Origin: Heliocidaris tuberculata
Taxonomy: Eukaryota > Echinodermata > Echinoidea > Camarodonta > Echinometridae
NCBI GenBank assembly: GCA_025618425.1
Contig: CM046836.1
Location: 20,096,072 to 20,160,071, forward strand
Direction of reading: 5' to 3'
Length of the DNA stretch: 64,000 nucleotides
The position numbers were made by a program, and so were the translations under genes. This document shows positions 36,438 to 49,000 of this stretch, one piece after another. The notes below the pieces were generated by a model. The model ran no database searches. It had not been told where the DNA came from and was given only the letters and a program-made list of their open reading frames with translations. Numbering within the stretch: position 1 is the stretch's first letter; each line of letters opens with the position of its first letter.

Positions 36438-38806
36438 TTTAATGCAGATGATGTAGATTTACATGTAACACCACTTACACCAGGGAGCTCCACCGCCACC
36501 GCTGTTAGGCCCCTAACGGCAGTGGTGGTGGAGCTCCCTGAAGTTCGAGCTACTGTCATGTACTTATGTAGATCTATATTAGATCTAACAATTAGATATT
36601 TGACATCATTATGAGATAAAGAGTACCATACTTGCAAAAGTTAAAGTTAATATTTGTAAAAATGGGCCTAATCGTGGAATAAGTCTCCTATCATTCAGTG
36701 TGTACGCACACACTTGCGTGTATATGTCTATTGAAGTGGAATGATGTCACCATAGCGTTGCACGCAAAAAACCGATACTGTGCGGAGTGAATGAGGGGTG
36801 ACATATTTCACCATAACGCCTAAAAATGTAATGGCTCACTTACACACAACAGTGTTTTCTCAGAATTGACACCAGATCTATCCAGACAGTCATTTCTGGA
36901 GCAGAACTTCACGTTCAGGTCCATCTCAGGCTTTCAAGCACACCAAAGGAAAACTAGTAGGAGAAAATTAGGATTTAGATGACAGAAAGTGGGATAAAAG
37001 TAGGATATTTGCAGGTACACCAGATTTCCTTTTCCTTGTTGATACATAGCTGCCCAGTGTCCTGATTAAACCACAACAATTTCTATTTTCTGCACTGATA
37101 GGTTATACCCATTCCATGGCCAAACTCAAAGGATACTTTAAATAGCTTTGAGAAAACATGTTAGATAGGATGACCACATATAGCCAGGTTCCTCTCCTTT
37201 GGGATGCAATCATGCAAGGGAGCAATGGGTATGACTGCACTTCCATCTTGTGGTAGATCCCAGTGACCCATCTAAAATAGTGTCTGAGGTGGGTCTCCTT
37301 TGGGTGTCACATCTGGTGTCTGGTGTCACATTCATCGCCAAGTTAGAATATGAATTGTGATTTTTCTTCTTGTATTATCTTTCCATATGTATTTTTTTTT
37401 CTTCTTCGTTATTCTTATTTTATACACACTGATTACCTTTTTTCATATTTCTATTCTATTCTCTATTTCTTTTAATATGCATTTGATTTTTTTCTTTATT
37501 ATTTTTTTTTATCTTTATGTATTTCTTTTGTTTTTCTTTTCTTATAGTTCACTGTTTTTCCCAAGTCTTTAACTTTTTTTTCATTCTATTCCTTTTTGTA
37601 TTCGATTTTTATTTTCATATTGGCTTCTGTCTATATTTCCTTTAAATGTATTTGTTTTTACTTCTCTGTTTCATTTTGTAGTTCTTTGTGATTACCTTTC
37701 AACATTCTGTTCTTGTTCTCCCTTCTTTTTTTCTTTCTTCTTTTTTTATTGTCTTCTTTTCCATTTTCCCTGTGTATATCTCTTTTTACTTTTTTTTCAT
37801 CTTTCTATCTTTCCTTGTGTATGTAAAGCCAACCACAAAACTGTGTCAGGGGGCACCTTTTCATAGTGTGGTGTAAAAAAATAAGGGGGGGGGGGAGGTG
37901 AACTAATGACTTGCTTTTTGTGCCTTTTTGTGACTGGCCCCAAAAGGAGACCCACCTCAGACACTATTTTAGATGGGTCACTGGGATCTACCACAAGATG
38001 GAAGTGCAGTCATACCCATTGCTCCCTTGCATGATTGCATCTCAAAGGAGAGGAACCTGGCTATATGTGGTCATCCTAACATGCTTTCTCAAAGCTATTT
38101 AAAGTATCCTTTGAGTTTGGCCATGGAATGGGTATAACCTATCAGTGCAGAAAATAGAAATTGTTGTGGTTTAATCAGGACACTGGGCAGCTATGTATCA
38201 ACAAGGAAAAGGAAATCTGGTATACCTGCAAATATCCTACTTTTATCCCACTTTCTGTCATCTAAATCCTAATTTTCTCCTACTAGTTTTCCTTTGGTGT
38301 GCTTGAAATCCTGAGATGGACCTGAACGTGAAGTTCTGCTCCAGAAATGACTGTCTGGATAGATCTGGTGTCAATTCTGAGAAAACACTGTTGTAAGTGA
38401 GCCATTACATTTTTAGGCGTTATGGTGAAATATGTCACCCCTCATTCACTCCGCACAGTATCGGTTTATTGCGTGCAACGTTGTGGTGACATCATTCTAC
38501 CTCAATAGACATATACACGCAAGTATGTGCGTACACACTGAATGATAGGAGACTTATTCCACGATCATGACGATTAGGCCCATTTTTACAAATATTAACT
38601 TTAACTTTTGCAAGTATGATAGTCTTTATTTCACAATGATGTCAATTATCTAATTGTTAGATCTAATATAGATCTACATAAGTACATGACAGTAGCTCGA
38701 ACTCCAGGGAGCTCCACCACCACTGCCGTTAGGGGCCTAACAGCGGTGGCGGTGGAGCTCCCTGGTGTAAGTGGTGTTACATGTAAATCTACATCATCTA
38801 CATTAG
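36438..38806. mobile_element. Giant inverted repeat (arms about 870 bp)
   Basis: The left arm 36438-37312 is nearly the inverse of 37929-38806. Examples: GATGTAGATTTACATGTAAC at 36447 and its inverse near 38785, and GAGACCCACCTCAGACACTA near 37946 against the left arm near 37290. The loop, 37313-37928, is T-rich with no gene. Each arm starts with a 60 bp near-perfect palindrome (36481-36540 and 38706-38765, AGGGAGCTCCACC...). It sits immediately after the LINE 3' end. Probably a foldback-type DNA transposon; no transposase. Confidence 0.8.
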
Positions 38807-39200
38807 ATCTAAGAGTTAGATTTTTTATATCATTATGAGATAAAGATTACCATAATTGCAAAAGTTAAAGTTAATATTTGTAAAAATGTAATAACTCACA
38901 TACACACAACAGTGTTTTCTCAGAATTTACACCAGATCTATCCAGACAGTCATTTTTGGAGCATAACTTGACGTTCGGGTCCATGTTCTTCACACGATCA
39001 CGCACCGCACATATCTCGCATTACTAGTGCACTGCACTGCACATAACTAGTCGCATGGACATCCAATACCGTCCCTACCTTTCGTGGATAGAGATTGATG
39101 GCATGTACATTGCATACACATGCACTGCTCTTGACGCCCAACTCTGCCCTCCCTCGTCGGTGGCACAGGTCCTGTTAAAAAAAAAAAAAAAAAAAAAAAA
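38807..39200 (+). mobile_element. Composite retroposon-like module with A-run
   Basis: Begins as another, internally deleted copy of the inverted-repeat arm (TTAGATCTAAGAGTTAG, then GACAGTCATTTTTGGAGC). It continues with CCTACCTTTCGTGGATAGAG and ends in CACAGGTCCTGTT plus a 24 bp A-run at 39177-39200. The same module is at 41711-41840 and, reversed, at 17415-17800. Sequence after the A-run is satellite unit. The small frame at 39055-39243 has no known domain. Confidence 0.6.
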
Positions 39201-39601
39201 TCGCGGCCCGGTTGGCAACACTTTTGCTGGAATCGTTGATTAGAGCTGGGAATGGGTGGTGCCTCCGGGTTACATAAAAAACTTCCCTGTCTGATCGGGC
39301 ATTCCTGACGGCTAGCAAGGGGGCTCGTGGCAATGCAGAGGGGACATTCGTTTACGAGAGGGGGTTTCTAGCCGTGGGTTTAACCCTTCTCTGGCTACAC
39401 GCTTGGATTTCACATATTTTGATTTTAAGGTTTATGTATGGGGTGCAGATTACATTTATTCACATGATTCCTCATTTTTTCAGCATAAATTCCAGCACTA
39501 GTTCTGTAATTGGTTTGGATACTCAAATATGTGTGTAATACAATTATAATATTGGTGTGAATTCATGTATCGCCATAGTAAAATGATACATGTGGTCTAC
39601 G

Positions 39602-40204
39602 CCCGATAGTCCGCGGGGCCGATAGACCGCGGGTCCGATAGACCGCGGAGCCGATAGACCGCGGGGCCGGTAGACCTTCAAAATAAATCAGTCTTCAAAA
39701 TCAATCGTCAGTTATGCCATTTCCTCGTTTCTCTTCTGATATTCATTCAGTTTAACGCTGCTTAGTTTGAATTCTTTATATGAATTAGTGATAGTTGTGT
39801 ATTTGTTATGAGATGGGTTTGATGAAGGCAATAAGTACTGTTTATATGAAAAAGTTGATTTTCAAAGATCTTATTCAATAAAACTTTGAGTTTCAATGAA
39901 AAGTTTCAAATTGCACGTCCTGTTAGCGTTAGTTTCTTTTATCTCAAATAAAAACACAGACTTGAAGTCACTTATTGCATAATCCATTGAACATCAAAAA
40001 GTTAATGAGCGCATCCAGGAGGGGGGTGACGATCCACCTCCCATTTCTCTTTTTCTAATTTTTAAAAAAAAGTTTTGCTGTTAGTGCTTTCGATTGCAAG
40101 AGGTGTATAGTGATTTGAGCGAATGTGCGGAATTACTGGTGAATGGCGTGTACTGCCCCGCGGTCTATCGGCCCCGCGGTCTATCGGCCCCGCGGACTAT
40201 CGGG
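39602..40204. mobile_element. TIR element with CGATAGACCGCGGGGC tandem ends, copy A
   Basis: The left end CCCGATAGTCCGCGGGGC is followed by three more 18 bp units. The right end is the inverse, with three units to GGACTATCGGG. The 500 bp interior is AT-rich and non-coding. The unit contains the palindrome CCGCGG. No target duplication could be fixed. Confidence 0.75.
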
Positions 40205-40296
40205 ATTCCCCCGTGGAAATGACAGTAACCAATGTTAAATAAAAGCCACGAAAATGCACAATTCGAACGGTTTGTCGATTTCTCATTTATCAGCGG

Positions 40297-40332
<36 letters not shown>

Positions 40333-40384
40333 AATAGATATATGATGGAACGAAATGAAGCAGGTCACTTACTATATTTACAAG

Positions 40385-40409
40385 CTTTCGGCTCCTGGCC
40401 TTCTTCAAG
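40385..40409 (-). ncRNA. Hammerhead-like core remnant (Penelope-type repeat), copy A
   Basis: On the minus strand the sequence reads CTTGAAGAAGGCCAGGAG followed by CCGAAAG. Hammerhead ribozymes have CUGANGA, a short stem II and GAAA. Here GGC/GCC can pair around CAGGA and GAAA is present. The first core position reads U instead of C (TTGAAGA), so self-cleavage is doubtful. Such motifs are known in Penelope-like retroelements. The surrounding repeat (TTTACAAG..., TA microsatellite) fits, but no reverse transcriptase is nearby. Confidence 0.3.
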
Positions 40410-40535
40410 TTTATTAGCTAGATCAAACAGAATGAAACAAATAATAATGAGCAACTTAACAAAACTGAAGACGGCTGAACAGAATTTGCTAGAACAAACA
40501 GAATGAGATAAATAATAAGCAGCTTCAACCGAACG

Positions 40536-40576
<41 letters not shown>

Positions 40577-42243
40577 TGTGTGTATGTATATAATAATAAT
40601 GATGATGATGATAATAATAATAATAGTAATAATGATAATAAATATCCTATGTCTAAATGTTAAACTTTTCATTTGTTGATAATTTTGTGAATATCTTTTA
40701 AAAATCACTTACGAAATACACATGCTCTCTTCACTGAGTATGGTCAACGGTTGATGATCGATTTATATATATATATATCAATGATTTTAGAAATATGCAC
40801 CAAAATATCATTGAATACGTTTTTGAAAATGTCCGTTTATTACGAGGATACCAGATAATATGTACACATATTTAAATATCCTCTGTATTTTGTTTTGTTT
40901 TGTTGCTGTAATGAATTTATATTGTTACTTGATATCTTTGTTGTCAAACAGGGCCTTATGGAAGACCACCACTATTGGTGAAAATGTGCTACCCTGTATA
41001 AATATCAGAAATAAATAAATAAATAAATAAATTTAAATTTTACAGCCTTGCCATTGATTCAAGATATAACTAATTAAAGAGCTCATCGGTTATACATCTC
41101 ATTGGTTCTTTATGTTATTCATCCTATGTCCATGCAGAGCAGGATCTGACAAGATGGAGGACCAGTGAGGCTTAGACTGATATGTCACATTTATCTTAAC
41201 ATAACCCAACCTCTCAACCTCTCACTAAATCTAACCATTGCCTTAACTTCACCCCCAGCCCTTAACAATAGAGGGTGATACATACGAACTTAAAGTTAAA
41301 TTGATGCTACACGTTCTTGAAAGCCTCACGTCGGCCAACCATGATAAATCAAATGATAATTAAGAGCTTGGGTCAATGGTAGGTAGGACCATTTAGATTC
41401 CACTAAATTACAAATAATAATATTAATAATGTTGATTATAATAATAATAATAATAATAATAACAACAATTATAATAATGATAATAATAGTAGTAGTAGTA
41501 ATGATAATAAAAATAATAATATAATAATGATAATAAAAATAATATTAATGATAATACACTCTAAAAACTAAAGTGTTAAATCACCATTTAAAAGGGCCGA
41601 GGAGTGACAACTTTTTCAAAATTGTAGATTAACACTTTTAACATGCTGGATACAACACTATAAAGGCTGAATCCAACAGTTTAAAAGAGTTGATCTACCA
41701 TTTTGAAAAAGTCCCTACCTTTCGTGGATAGAGATTGATGGCATGTACATTGCATATACATGCACTGCTCTTGACGCCCAACTCTGCCCTCCCTCGTCGG
41801 TGGCACAGGTCCTGTTAAAAAAAAAAAAAAAAAAAAAAAAATCGCGGCCCGGTTGGCAACACTTTTGCTGGAATCGTTGATTAGAGCTGGGAATGGGTGG
41901 TGCCTCCGGGTTACATAAAAAACTTCCCCGTCTGATTGGGCATTCCTGACGGCTAGCAAGGGGGGCTCGTGGCAATGCAGACGGGACATTCGTTTACGAG
42001 AGGGGGTTTCTAGCCGTGGGTTTAACCCTTCTCTGGCTACACGCTTGGATTTCACATATTTTGATTTTAAGGTTTATGTATGGGGTGCAGATTACATTTA
42101 TTCACATGATTCCTCATTTTTTCAGCATAAATTCCAGCACTAGTTCTGTAATTGGTTTGGATACTCAAATATGTGTGTAATACAATTATAATATTGGTGT
42201 GAATTCATGTATCGCCATGGTAAAATGATACATGTGGTCTACG

Positions 42244-42818
42244 CCCGATAGTCCGCGGGACCGATAGACCGCGGGGCCGGTAGACCTTCAAAATCAATCA
42301 GTCTTCAAAATCAATCGTCAGTTATGCCATTTCCTCGTTTCTCTTCTGATATTCATTCAGTTTAACGCTGCTTAGTTTGAATTCTTTATATGAATTAGTG
42401 ATAGTTGTGTATTTGTTATGAGATGGGTTTGATGAAGGCAATAAGTACTGTTTATATGAAAAAGTTGATTTTCAAAGATCTTATTCAATAAAACTTTGAG
42501 TTTCAATGAAAAGTTTCAAATTGCACGTCCTGTTTATTAGCGTTAGTTTCTTTTATCTCAAATAAAAACACAGACTTGAAGTCACTTATTACATAATCCA
42601 TTGAACATCAAAAAGTTAATGAGCGCATCCAGGAGGGGGGTGACGATCCACCTCCCATTTCTCTTTTTCTGATTTTTAAAAAAAAGTTTTGCTGTTAGTG
42701 CTTTCGATTGCAAGAGGTGTATAGTGATTTGAGCGAATGTGCGGAATTACTGGTGAATGGCGTGTACTGCCCCGCGGTCTATCGGCCCCGCGGTCTATCG
42801 GCCCCGCGGACTATCGGG
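42244..42818. mobile_element. TIR element with CGATAGACCGCGGGGC tandem ends, copy B
   Basis: Duplicate of 39602-40204 that came with the segmental duplication. The left end has lost two of the 18 bp units, so the unit number changes after duplication. Confidence 0.75.
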
Positions 42819-42910
42819 ATTCCCCCGTGGAAATGACAGTAACCAATGTTAAATAAAAGCCACGAAAATGCACAATTCGAACGGTTTGTCGATTTCTCAT
42901 TTATCAGCGG

Positions 42911-42958
<48 letters not shown>

Positions 42959-43010
42959 AATAGATATATGATGGAACGAAATGAAGCAGGTCACTTAGTG
43001 TATTTACAAG

Positions 43011-43035
43011 CTTTCGGCTCCTGGCCTTCTTCAAG
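43011..43035 (-). ncRNA. Hammerhead-like core remnant, copy B
   Basis: Identical to the copy at 40385-40409 through the segmental duplication; the same caveat about the first core position applies. Confidence 0.3.
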
Positions 43036-44172
43036 TTTATTAGCTAGATCAAACAGAATGAAACAAATAATAATGAGCAACTTAACAAAACTGAAGACGG
43101 CTGAACAGAATTTGCTAGAACAAACAGAATGAGATAAATAATAAGCAGCTTCAACCGAACGGTGTATATATATATATGTATATATATATATGTGTGTGTA
43201 TGTATATAATAATAATGATGATGATGATGATAATAATAATAGTAATAATGATAATAAATATCCTATGTCTAAATGTTAAACTTTTCATTTGTTGATAATT
43301 TTGTGAATATCTTTTAAAAATCACTTACGAAATACACATGCTCTCTTCACTGAGTATGGTCAACGGTTGATGATCGATTTATATATATATATATCAATGA
43401 TTTTAGAAATATGCACCAAAATATCATTGAATACGTTTTTGAAAATGTCCGTTTATTACGAGGATACCAGATAATATGTACACATATTTAAATGTCCTCT
43501 GTATTTTGTTTTGTTTTGTTGCTGTAATGAATTTATATTGTTACTTGATATCTTTGTTGTCAAACAGGGCCTTATGGAAGACCACCACTATTGGTGAAAA
43601 TGTGCTACCCTGTATAAATATCAGAAATAAATAAATAAATAAATAAATTTAAATTTTACAGCCTTGCCATTGATTCAAGATATAACTAATTAAAGAGCTC
43701 ATCGGTTATACATCTCATTGGTTCTTTATGTTATTCATCCTATGTCCATGCAGAGCAGGATCTGACAAGATGGAGGACCAGTGAGGCTTAGACTGATATG
43801 TCACATTTATCTTAACATAACCCAACCTCTCAACCTCTCACTAAATCTAACCATTGCCTTAACTTCACCCCCAGCCCTTAACAATAGAGGGTGATACATA
43901 CGAACTTAAAGTTAAATTGATGCTACACGTTCTTGAAAGCCTCACGTCGGCCAACCATGATAAATCAAATGATAATTAAGAGCTTGGGTCAATGGTAGGT
44001 AGGACCATTTAGATTCCACTAAATTACAAATAATAATATTAATAATGTTGATTATAATAATAATAATAATAATAATAACAACAATTATAATAATGATAAT
44101 AATAGTAGTAGTAGTAATGATAATAATAATAATAATATAATAATGATAATAAAAATAATATTAATGATAATA

Positions 44173-44381
44173 CACTCTTAAAACTAAAGTGTTAAATCAC
44201 CATTTAAAAGGGCCGAGGAGTGACAACTTTTTCAAAATTGTAGATTAACACTTTTAACATGCTGGATACAACACTATAAAGGCTGAATCCAGCAGTTTAA
44301 AAGAGTTGATCTACCATTTTGAAAAAGTTGTCACTCCTCGGCCCTTTTAAATGGTGATTTAACACTTAAGTGTTTAGAGTG
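44173..44381. mobile_element. 209 bp TA-flanked MITE
   Basis: Left end CACTCTTAAAACTAAAGTG and right end CTTAAGTGTTTAGAGTG continue into 60 bp of inverted repeat (AAATCACCATTTAAAAGGGC and inverse). TA is found on both sides (44171-44172 and 44382-44383). A truncated copy at 41557-41710 lacks the right arm because of the duplication breakpoint. Confidence 0.85.
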
Positions 44382-44629
44382 TAATAATAATGAAATATTA
44401 ATGATAATAATATACAACATTTATAAAGCGCTTTCGAAAAGAACAAAAAGAAATAAGCGATATGTAGAATTAAAAACGACATACATTTTATACCATCGCG
44501 GAATATATTGAAAGCAAATCCTGGATCGTGAAGTGGTAGATAAGATAAGAATCATGGGTAATTATTACTTTTGCTCCTTTTTAGGTTACATAGTCTGGAA
44601 AAACATTGTAATGTCTCCCCAAAAGAGAC

Positions 44630-44674
<45 letters not shown>

Positions 44675-44751
44675 GTAGAGTAAAGTGATTACCGTTTGCA
44701 ATTAACGGCTAATAGGTTCTTTAAAAAAACACAAATGTATAATAGCACTTA
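44382..44751. other. Intergenic spacer with GA microsatellite
   Basis: AAT-rich sequence, then a region of normal complexity, then GA repeats (44628-44675). No exon of the Ig gene could be recognised here. Confidence 0.45.
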
Positions 44752-45253
44752 TAGTCTAGTCGGAAAGGGGGGTTCGCGTGCACCATCGAGATACATTTTT
44801 AACCAACTTTTTTTTATCATGCCTGAAGTGTCTAGTTAATGAATTTTGATGTTCCCATTGCCAAATCGTGTCCCATGGGGTTCAGAAGCCGCCATTTTGG
44901 CAACCATCTTGAATTTTTGATGAAATTCCATAATTAGCATAACCTTTTGAACCAGACATCATGCATGAATAAATAAAACAGCTTTTTTGAGTAATGATAG
45001 AATGAGGAATCGATTTAGAGTGTTATTATTGTGATTTGAGTAACCTGGATTTCACAAAACAACAAAAAGTGTGAAAAAAGTGATAAAATTTGCACAAAAT
45101 ATCTTGCATCTTAACGTAATCTTGTTTTTCAACTAGTAAAAACAATGATAACCTGCAATTTTTTTACTAAAATATGTTGAGCATGTTGAGCATGTTGAGA
45201 GGGATCTAATCATGATTTCCATGCATAAATTTACACATATACCTTAAAAATGT

Positions 45254-46335
45254 ACCAGTAGTGTCAGCTTAATGACACCTCTCAGATTAGGAAATACATG
45301 CGTTTTCATGCAAAATCGAGGCCCATGGCTATTGTGTGCGAAACCCCATAGACTTCTGTGTGTTAGAAGCGGCACATTTGAGACGCGTTTACCAGCATGT
45401 TTGGTAAAAGTTATACGTTGAGTTATGGGCATAAATTCAAGAATTTTAATTGATTTTCATAGTGTACATTGAATACTATGTAGCTCTTGACGATTTATAC
45501 TCAAAGACAGTAAAATTAATCATTTGAGACCAAATCGAACACAGATACATATTTCAGTGGATTAGGGTAACGATTCTGTGCTTGTCTTGATGGTTCGTCT
45601 GTTTCTCCTTTCACCAGTATGGCCAGCTTAATGACACCTCTCAGATTAGGAAATACATGCGTTTTCATGCAAAATCGAGGCCCATGGCTATTGTGTGCGA
45701 AACCCCATAGACTTCTGTGTGTTAGAAGCGGCACATTTGAGACGCTTTTACCAGCATGTTTGGTAACAGTTATACGTTGAGTTATGGGCATAAATGCAAG
45801 AATTTTAATTGATTTTTATAGTGTACATTGAATACTATGTAGTTCTTGATGATTTATACTCAAAGACAGTAAAATTAATCATTTGAGACCAAATCGAACA
45901 CAGATACATATTTCAGTGGATTAGGGTAACGATTCTGTGCTTGTCTTGATGGTTCGTCTGTTTCTCCTTTCACCAGTATGGTCAGCTTAATGACACCTCT
46001 CAGATTAGGAAATACATGCGTTTTCATGCAAAATCGAGGCCCATGGCTATTGTGTGCGAAACCCCATAGACTTCTGTGTGTTAGAAGCGGCACATTTGAG
46101 ACGCGTTTACCAGCATGTTTGGTAAAAGTTATACGTTGAGTTATGGGCATAAATGCAAGAATTTTAATTGATTTTTATAGTGTACATTGAATACTATGTA
46201 GTTCTTGATGATTTATACTCAAAGACAGTAAAATTAATCATTTAAGACCAAATCGAACACAGATACATATTTCAGTGGATTAGGGTAACGATTCTGTGCT
46301 TGTCTTGATGGTTCGTCTGTTTCTCCTTTCATGAG
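45254..46335. repeat. 359 bp tandem repeat, three copies
   Basis: Units start at ACCAGTA near 45254, 45614 and 45973, almost identical. Each contains the same 91-residue (or truncated 62-residue) minus-strand frame, which is a by-product of the repeat. An inverted single diverged copy lies at about 49030-49370. Confidence 0.9.
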
Positions 46336-46695
46336 CTTCTCAAACATGAAATTAATGACATCTTTGGTTAGAAAAGTACTTTTTCCCTATATTTTGTTTT
46401 AGAAACATATACATTATGCAATGTGCTTTTAAAAAAAAGAGTCAACAATTTATCAAGATGATAATATATTTTCAATTTAAAGATCTTATCCCACAATACT
46501 TAACATTGACAGCAATTTTACCATCCATTTTAGTAACTGATGTGTGTTCCATGGGGTTTGATGATAAAAATCTTTCAATTATATATTCTGACATTGAAAA
46601 AATTATTTTACTGGGAATGATTTAAGGAAATGAATTAATAGCATATGTAGTTTGGGAGTAATGGAGATGATGAACTCAAAATTAACTAAGATGTC
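46336..46695. other. Transposon interior, no gene
   Basis: AT-rich DNA between the 359 bp array and the polypurine tract. The frame 46416-46625 shows no domain. Confidence 0.4.
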
Positions 46696-46699
46696 AGGT

Positions 46700-48215
46700 T
46701 AGAGACATGACAAAGGGAAAGAAGATGCAGAGACGGAGAGGGATAGAGAAAGAGAGAAAACGAGAGGAGAGGTTTAGAGAGAGGGGGGGGGGAAGAGAGA
46801 GAGAGAGTCATATAGAGAGAGGGGGAGGAGAAAGACGGAGAGAGGATGCAGAGGCAGGGGAGACAGGGAGTAAAAGGGATAAAGAACGTACGAGGAAGAT
46901 GGTGACTGAGAAGGGTGGGGAAAGTAGATGAGGAGGAGAGAAAACAGAAGAGAAGGCTAGGCAAGGCAAGACAGAGAAGAAAGGAGAGACGGGGAATGAT
47001 TGAGAGCAAAATACAGACAGACAGAGTCAGAGAGAGAAACAGACAGGCAGAGAGATGGGGAGGGAAGAGGGAAATCAGATGGTACAAGGGAATGGGTGTA
47101 AGATGAGAGAGGGAGAGGGAGAGAGAGAGAGAGCGCACGCGCTGGGGGGGGGGGAAGGATCAAATTAGTGATGGAGAGAGGGGGAAGGGGGGAATAGTTT
47201 AGTGAAAATGGAGACAGGACAGATTACTGAGATGAAAGGAAGAGAAATAGAGTGAGGGAGAGATGGAGAGACACAGGCATGACAGTTAGGAAATAAGAGG
47301 TGGGGAGGGATAGAGAGAGAAAGAGACAGGCATGCAAAGAGGGGGAGGGGGTAGAGAGACATACAAACAGACAAGAAGAGAAGGTGGGGAGAAAGGGGAG
47401 ATGGAACAAGGAAATGGGTGGGAGGGGAGTGAGGGGGTGAGAGCAGCGATTTAAGAGGAGGGGAAAGAAGTTGGGCAGAAGGAGAGAGACAGGGAGAACA
47501 TAAGGGAAGGAGAATAGAAAAAAAGACAGACAGAGACAGAAAGAAGTGGGAGAGGAGACAGGAGAGCGATGTAGACAGGAAAGGACGGTCATGACAGTGG
47601 AGAGAGTGAGAGGGGAGAAGAAGGAGGGCAAAGAGAGACATCGAAGGTACAGACGGGCATGGTTAAGAGAGAAAGAGTGAAGTACAGAGAGAGAAGGAGA
47701 GAGCGCTCGCTGAGGGGAAGAAGAGAACAAAATATAGACAGAGAAAGAGGATAACAGAGAGACAGAGAGAGAGACAGAGAGAGAAAAACAGAGAGGGAGA
47801 GATGGACAAGGAGAAACATATAGGGTAAACTTGGGGATGGACTTCAGACAGAAACAGAGAAGAGGAAAAGATGGTGCATGGACAGAAAGACAGAACACAT
47901 AAATATGAAGGAAGAAGGTGGACATGGAGAGACTTGGAAGATAAACAGTAGAAGGAAGGATAGCTAGGAACATAAAAGAAGAGTGCGGGAAAGAGAGGGG
48001 AGATGGAGAAAGGGAGATGGAGAAAGGGAGATAGAGAGGGAAGGAAGAGGGAAGAAGAGGAAGAACAGAGACGGGGGTGAGAAATACAGAGAGGGAAAAT
48101 TGAGAAAGGAAAGGGGAGGAAGTGTGCAAGAGACAAGAACAGAGAGAGAGAGAGAGAGAGAAAGTAGGAAAGAGATAGAAGGAGAGACGAAGATACTACT
48201 CAAAAAGGATAATGT
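46700..48215. repeat. 1.5 kb polypurine (GA-rich) tract
   Basis: The plus strand is almost entirely purine, with isolated C or T mostly in ACAGA or GCAG contexts. The complementary strand gives long Leu/Ser/Pro frames (up to 301 codons at 47224-48129) that are artefacts. Such a tract can form triplex (H-) DNA. Confidence 0.9.
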
Positions 48216-49000
48216 CAACAAACTTACGTGATACTCTTCGTTCGAGTAATCACAGTATGCAAGTACTATGACTCACCGTCATCACAAAAAATAATAATCA
48301 TCACTATCAAAGAAAATAATGGGGAAAGAAACATAGGCAGATCATCATTACCAGCATGTCCTGAGCAACAGTTAGCAAACAATTTAGATAAATTAGAAAA
48401 TTATAATTGTAATTATTATGAATATCTTCATAGGCGAATAATGCGGGAAGGGGGAGGGTAATGGACTGCATCACCCCAAGGAATGTGAAATTACCTATAA
48501 TGGCGCCGACACCTTATATTCGCGCAACTGTAACCTCATGTTCTGGCAGGGAGTTTTACTTGTAACGAAAATCTGGATCATGTACCACAGGCTTAACTTT
48601 GTGTAACTTTATTTATCCATCTGAAAATGTACTCAATCTTGCCATTCGGGTATATTTTGTTCCTGAGTATCTTTACGAAGTGATACACCTACATTTAAGA
48701 ATCATGAAATTATCCTTTCAACGCATTCCAAAATGACATTAAAGATAGTCATTAATGTTCGCTGGTAAATCTGTTCTTCCACTGTAAATTCTTGGACCCA
48801 AACTATTTACCACTAATTACTAATATCAAGGTGTGTTCGATCGCAAGAAGAAATATTTCTATCTTAAACAGCAAAATTTTGTTATTCTTAAACCTTTCCG
48901 TTAAGTACAGCATTATTGACACATATCATATTAATTTTTAAGCATCAATGTATGTTTTAACTATACGTCTATGGTTTGAACATGCATGGACCTTACCAAA
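48216..49000. other. Transposon interior, no gene
   Basis: Roughly 800 bp of AT-rich DNA of normal complexity inside the large TIR element. No motif of a transposase was recognised. Confidence 0.4.

Larger units (their letters stand above)
39071..41710 (+). repeat. Tandem segmental duplication, unit A
   Basis: About 2.6 kb from GTCCCTACCTTTCGTGG to CTACCATTTTGAAAAA, nearly identical to 41711-44328. It contains retroposon module, satellite piece (39201-39545), a tandem-repeat-ended TIR element, TA microsatellites, a Penelope-like hairpin motif and a truncated MITE (41557-41710). No gene. Confidence 0.9.
41711..44328 (+). repeat. Tandem segmental duplication, unit B
   Basis: Second copy of the same segment with only small indels, mainly in TA and AAT microsatellites and in the repeat number of the TIR element. 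The unit ends inside the MITE that is complete at 44173-44381, so the duplication breakpoint cut that MITE. Confidence 0.9.

Noticed and set aside
45244..46150. Three near-identical minus-strand frames (MPITQRIT...)
   Set aside because: They repeat because the DNA is a 359 bp satellite; there is no family similarity and the first copy is truncated.
45254..46335. Regularly spaced repeats considered as a CRISPR array
   Set aside because: Units are 359 bp and contiguous with no spacers, and the genome is animal.
47224..48129. 301-codon minus-strand frame rich in Leu, Ser and Pro, plus its overlapping neighbours
   Set aside because: It is the pyrimidine strand of the polypurine tract. Stop codons are rare there by composition, and no domain or unbiased residue use is present.
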